Assembly (NCBI RefSeq): GCF_011742165.1
Contig: NZ_JAAQTO010000030.1
Location: 32,495 to 96,494 of the forward strand
Direction of reading: 5' to 3'
From: Billgrantia bachuensis
Lineage (GTDB): Bacteria; Pseudomonadota; Gammaproteobacteria; Pseudomonadales; Halomonadaceae
DNA length: 64,000 bases
In this document: positions 16,261 to 24,710 of the stretch, in pieces
How positions within the stretch are numbered: the first letter of the stretch is position 1
How the letters are laid out: each line of letters opens with the position of its first letter
The notes under the pieces: model-generated
The model's database searches: none
Told to the model about the DNA's origin: nothing
What the model saw: the letters and a program-made list of their open reading frames with translations, nothing else
Position numbers and translations under genes: made by a program

Positions 16261-17297
16261 GCCACCCGCAACACCACGCCGACTCGCCGGAACTCGAGCG
16301 CATCTCCCTCGGGTTCGTCCCGCTGCTCGATGCCGCCCTGCTGATCGTCGCCCGCGAACGGGGCTGTTTCGCCGCCCAAGGGCTGGATGTCAGCCTGTCG
16401 CGGGAAAACGCCTGGACCACCCTGCGCGACAAGGTCGCCGCCGGCCTGCTCGACGGCGCCCAGATGCTCGCCCCCATGCCGCTGGCCATGAGCCTGGGGC
16501 TGGGGCGCGCGCCCTGCGAAACGCTGGCCCCGCTATTGCTCAGCCGCAACGGCAACACCGTGACCCTGTCCGACGCCCTGTGCCAGGCCAGCGGTGCCAC
16601 GCTTACCAGCGACCCGGCCGGCAGCGCCCTGACGCTGGGCACCTGGCTGCGCGGCCAGGGCGGCGGCAAGCGCCCGCGCCTGGCCATGGTCTACCCCTAC
16701 TCCTGCCAGCACTATCAGCTGCGCGAATGGCTCACCCTGGGCGACATCGCCCCCGACCGCGACGTGGAGCTGGTCGCCCTGCCGCCGCCGCGCATGGTGG
16801 AAGCCCTGCGCGACGGGCAAATCGACGGCTTCTGTGCCGGCGAGCCCTGGGGCACCCTGGCCCGCCATTGCGAGGTGGGCCGGCTGGTGACCACCGGCGC
16901 CCAGCTATGGCCCAACCACCCGGAAAAGGTACTCGGCGTGACGCGCTCCTGGGCGCAGCGCTACCCGGCCACGCTGGCCGCCCTGCTGCGTGCCCTGCGC
17001 GATGCCGGCGAGTGGCTTTACGCCTCGCCCGAGCACCGCCGCCAGGCGCTGGAGTGGCTGGCCCTGCCGCCCTATCTCGACCGCTCGGTTCGCCACCTGG
17101 AGACTCTTGCCCACGACGAAGCGCCTATCCACCAGCAGCTCTGCGGCCCGGACGTGCTGCGCCCCACGCCGCAGGCCGCCCTGCATTTCGCCGAACCCAT
17201 CGTCAGGCAACTGGAAGAAGCGGGGGGACGCTTCGACCCGGCGCTGCTGGCGGCTTGCTACAGCCCTGTGCATTTCGATGCCGCAACGCACCAGTGA
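16257..17297 (+). CDS. nasS: NasS nitrate sensor (CmpA/NrtA-like, cytoplasmic)
   Basis: A 346-residue relative of the ABC nitrate-binding proteins. It starts directly with LERISLGFVPLLDAALLIVA, without a signal peptide, so it is cytoplasmic. That absence is the hallmark of NasS. In known systems NasS sequesters NasT in the absence of nitrate and releases it when nitrate binds. Family blocks include MLAPMPLAMSLGLG and FCAGEPWGTLARH. ATGA overlap with nasT indicates coupled translation and a fixed stoichiometry. The NtrC dyad of the next operon overlaps its 3' end. Confidence 0.93.
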   Translation: MSHPQHHADSPELERISLGFVPLLDAALLIVARERGCFAAQGLDVSLSRENAWTTLRDKVAAGLLDGAQMLAPMPLAMSLGLGRAPCETLAPLLLSRNGNTVTLSDALCQASGATLTSDPAGSALTLGTWLRGQGGGKRPRLAMVYPYSCQHYQLREWLTLGDIAPDRDVELVALPPPRMVEALRDGQIDGFCAGEPWGTLARHCEVGRLVTTGAQLWPNHPEKVLGVTRSWAQRYPATLAALLRALRDAGEWLYASPEHRRQALEWLALPPYLDRSVRHLETLAHDEAPIHQQLCGPDVLRPTPQAALHFAEPIVRQLEEAGGRFDPALLAACYSPVHFDAATHQ

Positions 17298-17303
17298 TGT
17301 GCA
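17287..17303. promoter_or_regulatory. NtrC-like dyad upstream of flavoprotein-nirBD operon
   Basis: CGCACC-N5-TGTGCA matches the NtrC dyad in 10 of 12 positions and lies ~95 bp before the proposed sigma54 element. It overlaps the nasS stop codon. Confidence 0.55.
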
Positions 17304-17391
17304 CGACCGGCGGGAGCCGAGCTCCATCCGGTCGTATTTATGCAGCCCAACCTCATGTTCTTCAAATGAAATTAGCTGCATTTTGGCGTTC

Positions 17392-17407
17392 TGGCCGGGT
17401 TCTTGAA
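17392..17407 (+). promoter_or_regulatory. Weak sigma54-like promoter for flavoprotein-nirBD operon
   Basis: TGGCCGGGTTCTTGAA keeps the -24 GG and TTG of the -12 box but has GA in place of the usual GC. The predicted start near 17418 falls just before the P1 hairpin at 17421, which supports the call. Alternative promoters cannot be excluded. Confidence 0.4.
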
Positions 17408-17420
17408 CTGTACTGAGTGA

Positions 17421-17463
17421 GGCGATCAAAGGCGATCGCCGACACATATTCGACAACGACGTC
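17421..17463 (+). promoter_or_regulatory. ANTAR-type P1/P2 hairpins (NasT target) before nirBD operon
   Basis: P1 (17421-17440) has a perfect 7-bp stem GGCGATC/GATCGCC with hexaloop AAAGGC. P2 (17452-17463) is GAC/GTC around AACGAC. Both loops have A1 and G4. P2 overlaps the 5' arm of the downstream stem at 17454, so P2 and terminator exclude each other. Confidence 0.72.
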
Positions 17464-17518
17464 TCTGCGCTTCCCGATTCGATGGCAGATCGATAGGGGC
17501 CGCGCCGAGGCGTCGTTG
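17454..17518 (+). terminator. Leader attenuator upstream of flavoprotein-nirBD operon
   Basis: Arms 17454-17470 and 17502-17518 pair over 17 positions with one mismatch and one G-U, followed by CGTTTTG. It ends 61 bp before the start codon, matching the layout of the other two leaders. Confidence 0.65.
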
Positions 17519-17579
17519 CGTTTTGACCCGGTCATTTGGTTTTACCCAGTCACTTAAGCATCGAGAGGAGCTGTCAGCC

Positions 17580-18887
17580 ATGCGCCAGCGACATCCCGCA
17601 ACGGCACCCAGCGAACACCTGGTCATCGTCGGCAACGGCATGGCCGGCCATCGCCTGGTCGAAGCGCTCCTCGCCCGGCCGGAGCGACCCGCTCGCATCA
17701 CCGTGATCGGCGCTGAAACGACGCCGGCCTACAACCGCATTCTGCTCTCGCCGCTACTGGCCGGCGAGATGGAGCGCGAGGCGCTGACCCTGCGCGATGC
17801 CGCGTGGTACGCCGAGCAGGGCATCGAGCTGGTGCTGGGCGAGCGGGTGGAGACCATCGACCGCAGCGCACGGCGCCTGGCCACCGATGCCGACCGTGAA
17901 CTCGACTACGACCGCCTGGTGCTGGCCACCGGCTCCCATCCGGCCCGCCCGCCGGTGCCGGGGCTCGAACTGCCGGGCGTTCACGTCTTCCGCGACCTCA
18001 ACGATGCCGACGCCCTGGCGCGCGCCGCCGAACGAGGCAGCAATGCCGTGGTGATTGGCGGCGGCCTGCTCGGCCTGGAAGCGGCCGAAGGGCTGCGCAA
18101 ACGCGGCATGCAGGTGAGCCTGCTGCAGCGCGACGACCGCCTGATGAATCGCCAGCTCGACCTTACCGCCGCGCGCCTGCTCGAGAAAGAGCTGCGCGGC
18201 CGCGGCCTCGACATCCATACAGCTGCCCAGCTCGAACGGCTGGAAGCCGACGTCGACGGCCAGGTATGCGCCGCGCTTCTGGGCGACGGCACCCGGCTCG
18301 CCGCCGACTGCGTCGTCGTGGCCATCGGCATCGTGCCCAACACGGCGCTTGCCCGCAGCGCCGGGCTCGAGGTCAACCGCGGCGTGGTCGTCGACGAGTG
18401 GCTGACCACCTCCGATCCATCGATCCACGCCCTGGGCGAGTGCTGCGAGTTCGAAGGCCAGACCTACGGCCTGGTGGAGCCGATCTGGCGCCAAGTCGAG
18501 GTGCTGGCCGAGCGGCTCTGCCGGCCCGATGCCGAGGGTGCGCAGGGCTACACCGAGAAGCCCACCGCCACCAAGCTCAAGGTCAGCGGCGTCTCGCTCT
18601 ACGCCTTCGGCCCCACCGATCCCGAACCCGGCGGCCATGAAGTGCTCAGCTATCGCGATCCCCAGCAGGGCGACTACCGCCGCCTGCTGCTGCGCGACGG
18701 CCGCCTGGAAGGCGCCGTGCTCTACGGCGACACCGCCTCCGGCCCCTGGTACTTCGAGCAGGCCCTGGCGGGCCGCGACCTGACCCCCTGCCGCCCGGCC
18801 CTGCTGCTCGGCGCCGCCGACGCCCAACTCCTGCTCGACGACGCCCTGAATGAATCACCGCAAAGCCCCGCGAAGGAGGCCGCATGA
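17580..18887 (+). CDS. FAD/NAD(P)-dependent oxidoreductase (nitrate reductase electron-transfer subunit)
   Basis: A 435-residue flavoprotein of the pyridine nucleotide-disulfide oxidoreductase family, related to the N-terminal part of NirB. The FAD motif is VIVGNGMAGHRLVEAL, the NAD(P) motif VIGGGLLGLEAAEGLRKRG, and the second FAD contact IHALGECCEF. It probably passes electrons from NAD(P)H to the nitrate reductase, the role of the NasC flavoprotein in Klebsiella and NasB in Bacillus. Start is the ATG at 17580 behind GAGAGGAG. It overlaps nirB by four bases and heads the operon controlled by the hairpin leader. Confidence 0.88.
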   Translation: MRQRHPATAPSEHLVIVGNGMAGHRLVEALLARPERPARITVIGAETTPAYNRILLSPLLAGEMEREALTLRDAAWYAEQGIELVLGERVETIDRSARRLATDADRELDYDRLVLATGSHPARPPVPGLELPGVHVFRDLNDADALARAAERGSNAVVIGGGLLGLEAAEGLRKRGMQVSLLQRDDRLMNRQLDLTAARLLEKELRGRGLDIHTAAQLERLEADVDGQVCAALLGDGTRLAADCVVVAIGIVPNTALARSAGLEVNRGVVVDEWLTTSDPSIHALGECCEFEGQTYGLVEPIWRQVEVLAERLCRPDAEGAQGYTEKPTATKLKVSGVSLYAFGPTDPEPGGHEVLSYRDPQQGDYRRLLLRDGRLEGAVLYGDTASGPWYFEQALAGRDLTPCRPALLLGAADAQLLLDDALNESPQSPAKEAA

Positions 18888-21397
18888 ACACGCCCGCTAA
18901 ACCGCAACTGATCGTCATCGGCAACGGCATGGTCGGCCACCATCTGGTCGAGCAGCTGGTCGAACAGGGCGCCACGCAGCGCTATGAAGTCACAGTGTTC
19001 GGCGAGGAGCGCCACCTGGCCTACGACCGCGTGCACCTCTCCGAGTACTTCAGCGGTCGCGACGCCGCCTCGCTGGCGCTCTCCACCGCCGACTACTACG
19101 CCGAGCACGACATCGAGCTGCGCCTGCACGAGGCGGTCACCGCCATCGACCGCGGCAAGGGCGAAGTGGTGACATCCCAGGGCCGCTACGCCTACGACCG
19201 CCTGGTGCTGGCCACCGGCTCCTACCCCTTCGTGCCGCCGATTCCCGGTAACGACCGCGAAGGCTGCCTAGTCTACCGCACCCTGGAGGACCTCGACGCC
19301 ATTCGCGAAGCCGCCGAGACCGCCACCACCGGCGTGGTGGTGGGCGGAGGTCTGCTCGGCCTGGAAGCCGCCAACGCCCTGCGCGGGCTCAACCTCGATA
19401 CCGCCGTGGTGGAATTCGCCCCGCGCCTGATGCCAATGCAGGTCGACAGCGAAGGCGGCGAACTGCTGCGCGAGAAGATCGAGGCGCTGGGCGTGCAGGT
19501 GCTCACCGGCCGCGCCACCCAGGAGATCGTCGACGGCGAGGCCAGCCGCCACCGCATGGTGTTCCAGGACGACAAGGTGCTGGAAACCGACCTCATCGTC
19601 TTCTCCGCCGGCATTCGCCCACGCGACGAACTGGCCCGCGACTGCGGCCTGGAGATGGGCGAGCGCGGCGGCGTGGTGATCGACGACAACTGCCTGACCA
19701 GCGACCCGGCGATACTCGCCATCGGCGAAGTCGCGCTGTGGAACAACAGCATCTTCGGCCTGGTCGCCCCCGGCTACCAGATGGCCAAGGCCGCCGCCTC
19801 CACGCTACTGGAAGGCGGCGTGACCTTCGCCGGTGCCGACATGAGCACCAAGCTCAAGCTGATGGGCGTCGACGTGGGCTCCATCGGCGACGCCCACGGC
19901 GACCGCACCCCCGGCGCGCGGCAGTACCGCTTCCTCGACCCCATCAAGCAGCAGTACCGCAAGCTGGTGGTCTCCAGCGACGGCAAGCGCGTGGTGGGCG
20001 CCATGCTGGTGGGCGACAACAGCTACTACGACACCCTGCTGCAGTACTACGCCAACCGCATCGACCTGCCCGAGGACCCGGCCGCGCTGATCCTGCCCGC
20101 CGGTGGCGAAGCCGCCCCCGCGCTGGGGCCGGACGCCCTGCCGGAAACCGCCACCATCTGTTCGTGCCACAACGTCACCAAGGGCGACGTGTGCGCCTCG
20201 ATCGACGCCGGCGCCGTGGACCTCGGCGCGGTGAAGGGCGCCACCAAGGCCAGCACCGGCTGCGGCGGCTGTGCCGCCCTGCTCAAGAACCTGGTGGACC
20301 ACGAGCTCGAAAGCCGCGGCGTGGAGGTGGACAAGTCGATCTGCGAGCACTTCGCCCATACCCGACAGGAGCTCTATGACATTGTGCGGGTGGAGGGCAT
20401 CAAGACCTTCAGCGAGCTGATGGAGAAGCATGGCAATCCCGAGACCCATAAACTCGGCTGCGATATCTGCAAGCCGGCGGTGGCCTCGATACTGGCTTCC
20501 TGCTTCAACGAGCCGATCACCGACGCGGCCCACATCCCGCTGCAGGACACCAACGACACCTTCATGGCCAACATGCAGAAGAACGGCACCTACTCCGTCG
20601 TTCCCCGCGTGCCGGGCGGCGAGATCACCCCCGACAAGCTGGTGGTGCTGGGCCAGGTGGCGCAGAAATACGCGCTCTACACCAAGGTGACCGGCGGCCA
20701 GCGCATCGACCTGTTCGGCGCCCGCCTGGAGGACCTGCCGGCGATCTGGGGCGAGCTGATCGAAGCCGGCTTCGAGACCGGCCACGCCTACGGCAAGTCG
20801 CTGCGTACGGTGAAGTCCTGCGTGGGCAGCACCTGGTGCCGCTACGGCGTGCAGGACAGCGTAGGCATGGCGATCCAGCTGGAGCACCGCTACAAGGGCC
20901 TGCGCGCACCGCACAAGATCAAGTTCGGCGTTTCCGGCTGCACCCGCGAGTGCGCCGAAGCCCAGAGCAAGGACATCGGCGTTATCGCCACCGAGAACGG
21001 ATGGAACCTCTACGTGTGCGGCAACGGCGGCATGCGCCCGCGCCACGCCGAACTCTTCGCCACCGACCTCGACGACGAGCAGGTCTACCGCATCATCGAC
21101 CGCTTCCTGATGTTCTATATCCGCACCGCCGACCGCCTGCAGCGCACCTCGGTGTGGCGCGAGAACCTCGAAGGCGGCCTCGACTACCTCAAGCAGGTGA
21201 TCCTCGAGGACAGCCTCGGCATCGGCGAAGAACTCGACCGGCAGATGCAGGCCGTGATCGACACCTACGAGTGCGAATGGGCCAACGCCATCAGCGACCC
21301 GGAGAAGCTCAAGCGCTTCCGCAGCTTCGTCAACGACGCGCGACCCGACCCGGACATTATCTATACCACCGAGCGCGGCCAGCTGCGGCCGGCCTAA
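18884..21397 (+). CDS. nirB: Nitrite reductase (NAD(P)H) large subunit
   Basis: Siroheme enzyme that reduces nitrite to ammonium in the cytoplasm with NAD(P)H. The 837 residues comprise an FAD/NAD(P) module (VIGNGMVGHHLVEQL, VVGGGLLGLEAANAL), a BFD-like [2Fe-2S] domain (ICSCHNVTKGDVC, CGGCAALL) and the nitrite/sulfite reductase half. Siroheme/4Fe-4S ligands are in CVGSTWCRYG and GCTRECAEAQ. Length is typical of NirB. It overlaps the flavoprotein by four bases. NirD follows only after a 149-bp spacer that folds as a long inverted repeat, which is unusual. Confidence 0.96.
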   Translation: MNTPAKPQLIVIGNGMVGHHLVEQLVEQGATQRYEVTVFGEERHLAYDRVHLSEYFSGRDAASLALSTADYYAEHDIELRLHEAVTAIDRGKGEVVTSQGRYAYDRLVLATGSYPFVPPIPGNDREGCLVYRTLEDLDAIREAAETATTGVVVGGGLLGLEAANALRGLNLDTAVVEFAPRLMPMQVDSEGGELLREKIEALGVQVLTGRATQEIVDGEASRHRMVFQDDKVLETDLIVFSAGIRPRDELARDCGLEMGERGGVVIDDNCLTSDPAILAIGEVALWNNSIFGLVAPGYQMAKAAASTLLEGGVTFAGADMSTKLKLMGVDVGSIGDAHGDRTPGARQYRFLDPIKQQYRKLVVSSDGKRVVGAMLVGDNSYYDTLLQYYANRIDLPEDPAALILPAGGEAAPALGPDALPETATICSCHNVTKGDVCASIDAGAVDLGAVKGATKASTGCGGCAALLKNLVDHELESRGVEVDKSICEHFAHTRQELYDIVRVEGIKTFSELMEKHGNPETHKLGCDICKPAVASILASCFNEPITDAAHIPLQDTNDTFMANMQKNGTYSVVPRVPGGEITPDKLVVLGQVAQKYALYTKVTGGQRIDLFGARLEDLPAIWGELIEAGFETGHAYGKSLRTVKSCVGSTWCRYGVQDSVGMAIQLEHRYKGLRAPHKIKFGVSGCTRECAEAQSKDIGVIATENGWNLYVCGNGGMRPRHAELFATDLDDEQVYRIIDRFLMFYIRTADRLQRTSVWRENLEGGLDYLKQVILEDSLGIGEELDRQMQAVIDTYECEWANAISDPEKLKRFRSFVNDARPDPDIIYTTERGQLRPA

Positions 21398-21398
21398 T

Positions 21399-21520
21399 GG
21401 AAATCGCTGCGCGAGCGAATCGCGTTGTTGCGCGGCACCCCGAAGGCTCGCCTAACCCCACGTTATGTCTCGCCTTCGGTCCGCCGCGCGCCTAGCGCTT
21501 CATCTCGCTCGCCGATTTCC
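21399..21520. repeat. Nested 122-bp imperfect inverted repeat between nirB and nirD
   Basis: Four successive arms pair in order: 21399-21406 with 21513-21520 (GGAAATCG/CGATTTCC), 21411-21418 with 21505-21512 (GCGAGCGA/TCGCTCGC), 21430-21436 with 21483-21489 (GCGCGGC/GCCGCGC) and 21440-21447 with 21472-21479 (CCGAAGGC/GCCTTCGG). It fills almost the whole spacer. It could be a miniature inverted-repeat element or an RNA structure affecting nirD expression. Confidence 0.75.
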
Positions 21521-21546
21521 TGAAACGTATCTGGAGATTAAAAGAA

Positions 21547-21918
21547 ATGAGTTCAGCAATTGCGGCGAAGACCATGACCCAGACCTGGCAACGACTCTGC
21601 ACCCGCGCCGACCTGGTGCCCTACTCCGGCGTCGCCGCCTGGGTGGAAACCCCGGAAGGCCCGGCCCAAGTGGCAGTCTTCTACCTGCCCGGCCAGGCGC
21701 AGGAACTCTACGCCCTGGACCACCACGACCCCTTCTCCAACGCCAACGTTATCGCCCGCGGCATCGTCGGCGACCTCAAGGGCCAGCTCGTCGTCGCCAC
21801 GCCGATCTACAAGCAGCACTTCCGCCTGAAAGACGGCCAATGCCTGGAAGACGACAGCGTGCGGCTGCGCACCTGGAAGGTAAGCTTCAAGAGCGATGAG
21901 GTGTGGATCGAGGCGTGA
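21547..21918 (+). CDS. nirD: Nitrite reductase (NAD(P)H) small subunit
   Basis: Small subunit of the assimilatory nitrite reductase, 123 residues, with a Rieske-like fold. The conserved stretch is AVFYLPGQAQELYALDHHDPFSN followed by ARGIVGDLKGQLVVATPIYK. As in other NirD proteins, the Rieske cysteines are absent, so it does not carry its own cluster. The ATG has a GGAG site 10 bp upstream. The 149-bp gap to nirB with its long hairpin means it may be expressed at a different level from nirB. A strong terminator follows at 21940. Confidence 0.94.
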   Translation: MSSAIAAKTMTQTWQRLCTRADLVPYSGVAAWVETPEGPAQVAVFYLPGQAQELYALDHHDPFSNANVIARGIVGDLKGQLVVATPIYKQHFRLKDGQCLEDDSVRLRTWKVSFKSDEVWIEA

Positions 21919-21939
21919 GGTTGCGGACTTAGAAAAGAA

Positions 21940-21974
21940 AAAGCCGCCGACGCTGGGGAAGCGTCGGCGGCTTT
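21940..21974 (+). terminator. Rho-independent terminator after nirD
   Basis: Stem AAAGCCGCCGACGC with GCGTCGGCGGCTTT around a 7-nt loop, with flanking A and T runs. A near-identical copy occurs after the antiporter gene at 24018. Confidence 0.85.
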
Positions 21975-22132
21975 GGCTCATGTCGGTGACTGACCTGGAG
22001 AATTATTAGCGGAGCCAAGCCAGGGGGAAGGTCACTCCCGTTTTCGGAACCGGAAGCGGAATGCAACCGTTGGGCTAAGGTTGGATGTGCGAATATTTGC
22101 TTTTCGGCCCACGGACATGACTGACTACTCTG

Positions 22133-24013
22133 ATGACAGACTACTTTGTTCAAGCGTTTATTTACCTGGTGGCGGCGGTGGTCGCGGTGCCACTGGCCAG
22201 GCGGTTCGGGCTGGGGTCGGTACTCGGTTACCTGGTGGCCGGTGTGGTCATAGGGCCGGTGACCGGACTGGTGGGCCAGGAGACCGCTACCGTTCAGCAT
22301 TTTGCCGAGTTCGGCGTGGTCATGATGCTGTTCCTGGTGGGGATGGAGCTTGACCCCAAAACACTCTGGGCCATGCGGGTCCGCCTGCTCGGTCTCGGCG
22401 GCCTGCAGGTCACACTGACCGCAGCCGCCGCCACCTGTTTTGCCTGGTCCCTGGGCCTGCCCTGGCAAACAGCCGTGGCGGTGGGGTTTCTCTTCTCCCT
22501 CTCCTCAACCGCGATCGTCCTGCAGACATTGACCGAAAAGGGTCTGGTCAAAACCGAAGGCGGCCGAAGTGCCTTCTCAGTGCTGCTTTTCCAGGACATC
22601 GCGGTGATTCCCATGCTGGCCGTCATCCCGCTGCTGGCCGTGCCGGGAATTTCCGGTACCGACGCAGAGCACGGGCACAGCAGCCTGAGCCTGGTTGAGA
22701 ACCTACCGGGCTGGGCGCATGGGCTGGTGGTTGTCGGTGCGATCGTGCTGGTGATTGTCTGCGGCCATTACCTGAGCCGGCCGCTGTTCCGCTACGTGGT
22801 GCAGTCCGGTATGCGGGAAGTGTTTACCGCCACGTCCCTGATGCTGATTATCGGCATCGCGGCACTCATGAGCCTGGTGAATCTGTCGCCGGCGCTCGGC
22901 GCTTTCCTGGCCGGCGTGGTCCTGGCCAACAGCGAATTCCGGCACGAACTGGAAGCCAATATCGAACCGTTCAAGGGGCTGCTGCTGGGGCTGTTCTTCA
23001 TTACCGTGGGCGCGGGGATCAATTTCGGGGTGCTGGCGGATTCCTGGGATGCGGTCCTTCTTCTCGCCCTGGCGGTTATCGTGGGCAAGGCGCTGATTCT
23101 GGTTGGCCTGGCCTTCGCATTCGGCATCCGCGATAGCGAAGGCTGGCTGTTCACGCTCGGGCTGGCCCAGGCCGGTGAGTTCGGGTTTGTCCTGCTGACC
23201 TACAGCACCCAGAACCGGGTGATTCCTGCGGACACCGCCCAGGTGCTGTCACTGGTGGTGGCCCTGTCCATGTTCCTGACGCCGCTGTTGTTCATTGTCT
23301 ATGACCGGGTGGTGCTGCCGCGCTATCAGAAGGCATCCAATGAAGAAGCGGAGCCGGATGAGATAGAAGAGCGTGCCCCGGTGATCGTGGCCGGGGTCGG
23401 CCGCTTCGGGCAGATCGTCTGTCGTTTGCTTCGCGCCAACAACATTCCCAGCGTCGCCCTGGACCATGCCCTGGATCAGATCGAAAACCTGCGCCGCATC
23501 CAACTGAAAAGCTACTTTGGCGACGCCACCCGCGTCGAACTGCTGGAAACCGCCGGCATTGCCGAGGCGCGCCTGCTGGTCGTCGCCATCGACGACCGCG
23601 ACCGGGCCGTGAGCCTGGTGCGCCATGTAAAACAGCTTTACCCGGAGGTCTGGATACTGGCCCGCGCCTTCGACCGCGGCCATGGTTATGAATTGCGCGA
23701 AGCCGGTGCCGACGACGTGGTGAGCGAAACCTATTACTCCGCCCTGGAACTCGGTGGCGAGGCCCTCACCGCCCTGGGCGTCCACCCACAACGCGCCCGC
23801 CGGATGACCGACTCCTTTGTCGCCAGCGAAAAAGCCCACGAAGACCAACTGTTCGACGCTTGGCGCAATATCGAAGAAGGCATCCACTTCAGCCCGCGCT
23901 ACGGGGAGTTGTTCATGAAGCTCGAAGAGTCGTTGGGGCACGCCATGCGGGAGGACGCACGGCGAACCGTGGACGAAGCACCGGCTTGGACACCACCGAG
24001 GGACAATGGCTGA
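22133..24013 (+). CDS. Kef-type K+/H+ antiporter (CPA2 family) with NAD-binding domain
   Basis: Monovalent cation:proton antiporter of 626 residues. Residues 1-~390 form the CPA2 membrane domain, with YLVAGVVIGPVTGLVG, FSLSSTAIVLQTL and LGAFLAGVVLANSEFRHELE. Residues ~400-520 form the TrkA-N/KTN Rossmann domain (VIVAGVGRFGQIVCRLLRAN, LDHALDQIENLRR, YFGDATRVELLE) that senses nucleotide or glutathione adducts. It resembles KefB/KefC. The ribosome site is weak. The gene is flanked on both sides by copies of the nirD terminator, suggesting that it was inserted into this spot as a unit. Confidence 0.92.
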   Translation: MTDYFVQAFIYLVAAVVAVPLARRFGLGSVLGYLVAGVVIGPVTGLVGQETATVQHFAEFGVVMMLFLVGMELDPKTLWAMRVRLLGLGGLQVTLTAAAATCFAWSLGLPWQTAVAVGFLFSLSSTAIVLQTLTEKGLVKTEGGRSAFSVLLFQDIAVIPMLAVIPLLAVPGISGTDAEHGHSSLSLVENLPGWAHGLVVVGAIVLVIVCGHYLSRPLFRYVVQSGMREVFTATSLMLIIGIAALMSLVNLSPALGAFLAGVVLANSEFRHELEANIEPFKGLLLGLFFITVGAGINFGVLADSWDAVLLLALAVIVGKALILVGLAFAFGIRDSEGWLFTLGLAQAGEFGFVLLTYSTQNRVIPADTAQVLSLVVALSMFLTPLLFIVYDRVVLPRYQKASNEEAEPDEIEERAPVIVAGVGRFGQIVCRLLRANNIPSVALDHALDQIENLRRIQLKSYFGDATRVELLETAGIAEARLLVVAIDDRDRAVSLVRHVKQLYPEVWILARAFDRGHGYELREAGADDVVSETYYSALELGGEALTALGVHPQRARRMTDSFVASEKAHEDQLFDAWRNIEEGIHFSPRYGELFMKLEESLGHAMREDARRTVDEAPAWTPPRDNG

Positions 24014-24017
24014 TCAC

Positions 24018-24046
24018 CCGCCGACGCTGGGTAGCGTCGGCGGCTT
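24018..24046 (+). terminator. Terminator after Kef gene, copy of the nirD terminator
   Basis: Stem CCGCCGACGC with GCGTCGGCGG, loop TGGGTA, then CTTTGGG. Over ~30 bp it differs from the nirD terminator only in the loop. Confidence 0.8.
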
Positions 24047-24066
24047 TGGGTAAACCCCTTCTCATC

Positions 24067-24552
24067 TCAACCGCGAAAGGCGGCCTCGATCTTGGCGATG
24101 TCGATTTTCCGCATCGTCATCATGGCATCGAATGCCCGCTTGGCGGCGGCGCGGTCGGGGCTGGTGAATGCTTTCGTCAGCGCAATCGGCGTGATCTGCC
24201 ACGAGATGCCCCACTTATCCTTGCACCATCCGCATTGGCTCTCCTCGCCGCCATTGCCGACGATGGCGTTCCAGTAGCGATCCGTCTCCTCCTGGTCCTC
24301 GGTCGCCACCTGAAACGAGAACGCCTCGCTGTGCTTGCACATAGGCCCGCCGTTCAGCCCGAGGCACGCCACGCCCAGTACGGTGAACTCGACCGTCAGA
24401 ACGCTCCCCTCCTCCCCCGCGGGGTAGTCCCCAGGCGCGCGGTGCACTGCATCGAGCGAGGAATCGGGAAAGGTCTCGGCATAGAATTTTGCGGCTTCCT
24501 CAGCGGCTCCGTCGTACCAAAGGCAGATCGTGTTCTTTGCCATGTGCTTCAT
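24067..24552 (-). CDS. VOC family protein (PhnB-like)
   Basis: A 161-residue protein of the glyoxalase/dioxygenase fold, PhnB subgroup: ICLWYDGAAEEAAKFYAETF, GEEGSVLTVEFTVLGVACLG, then CGWCKDKWGISWQITP near the C-terminus. Members are often annotated as 3-demethylubiquinone methyltransferase-like, which is misleading; most have no known reaction. Two start ATGs three codons apart are possible. GGGAG precedes the first. It lies between the Kef terminator and the integron-cassette cluster. Confidence 0.88.
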   Translation of the reverse strand: MKHMAKNTICLWYDGAAEEAAKFYAETFPDSSLDAVHRAPGDYPAGEEGSVLTVEFTVLGVACLGLNGGPMCKHSEAFSFQVATEDQEETDRYWNAIVGNGGEESQCGWCKDKWGISWQITPIALTKAFTSPDRAAAKRAFDAMMTMRKIDIAKIEAAFRG

Positions 24553-24637
24553 GATCGGCTCCCTTCTGTGGGTGATTTGCTGTGAGTGGCAATCTAATGT
24601 CGAATGGAGCTGGCAGAAATCGACAGGGGATGGTGGT

Positions 24638-24710
24638 GTCTAATGTTGAAGCTGAGCGTGGTCGATTTGGGCCGTGGACCTCCACCGCTTACTGCTGCTA
24701 CTTGTTATGG
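24638..24710 (-). repeat. Degenerate attC-like site at the left end of cassette cluster
   Basis: GTTATGG (24704-24710) overlaps the stop codon of the GDCCVxC gene, and a GTCTAAT core-like heptamer lies 60 bp away. The spacing fits an attC, but the right core and internal pairing are poor. The 13-bp pattern TCTAATGTTGAA is nearly repeated at 24595. Confidence 0.4.
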
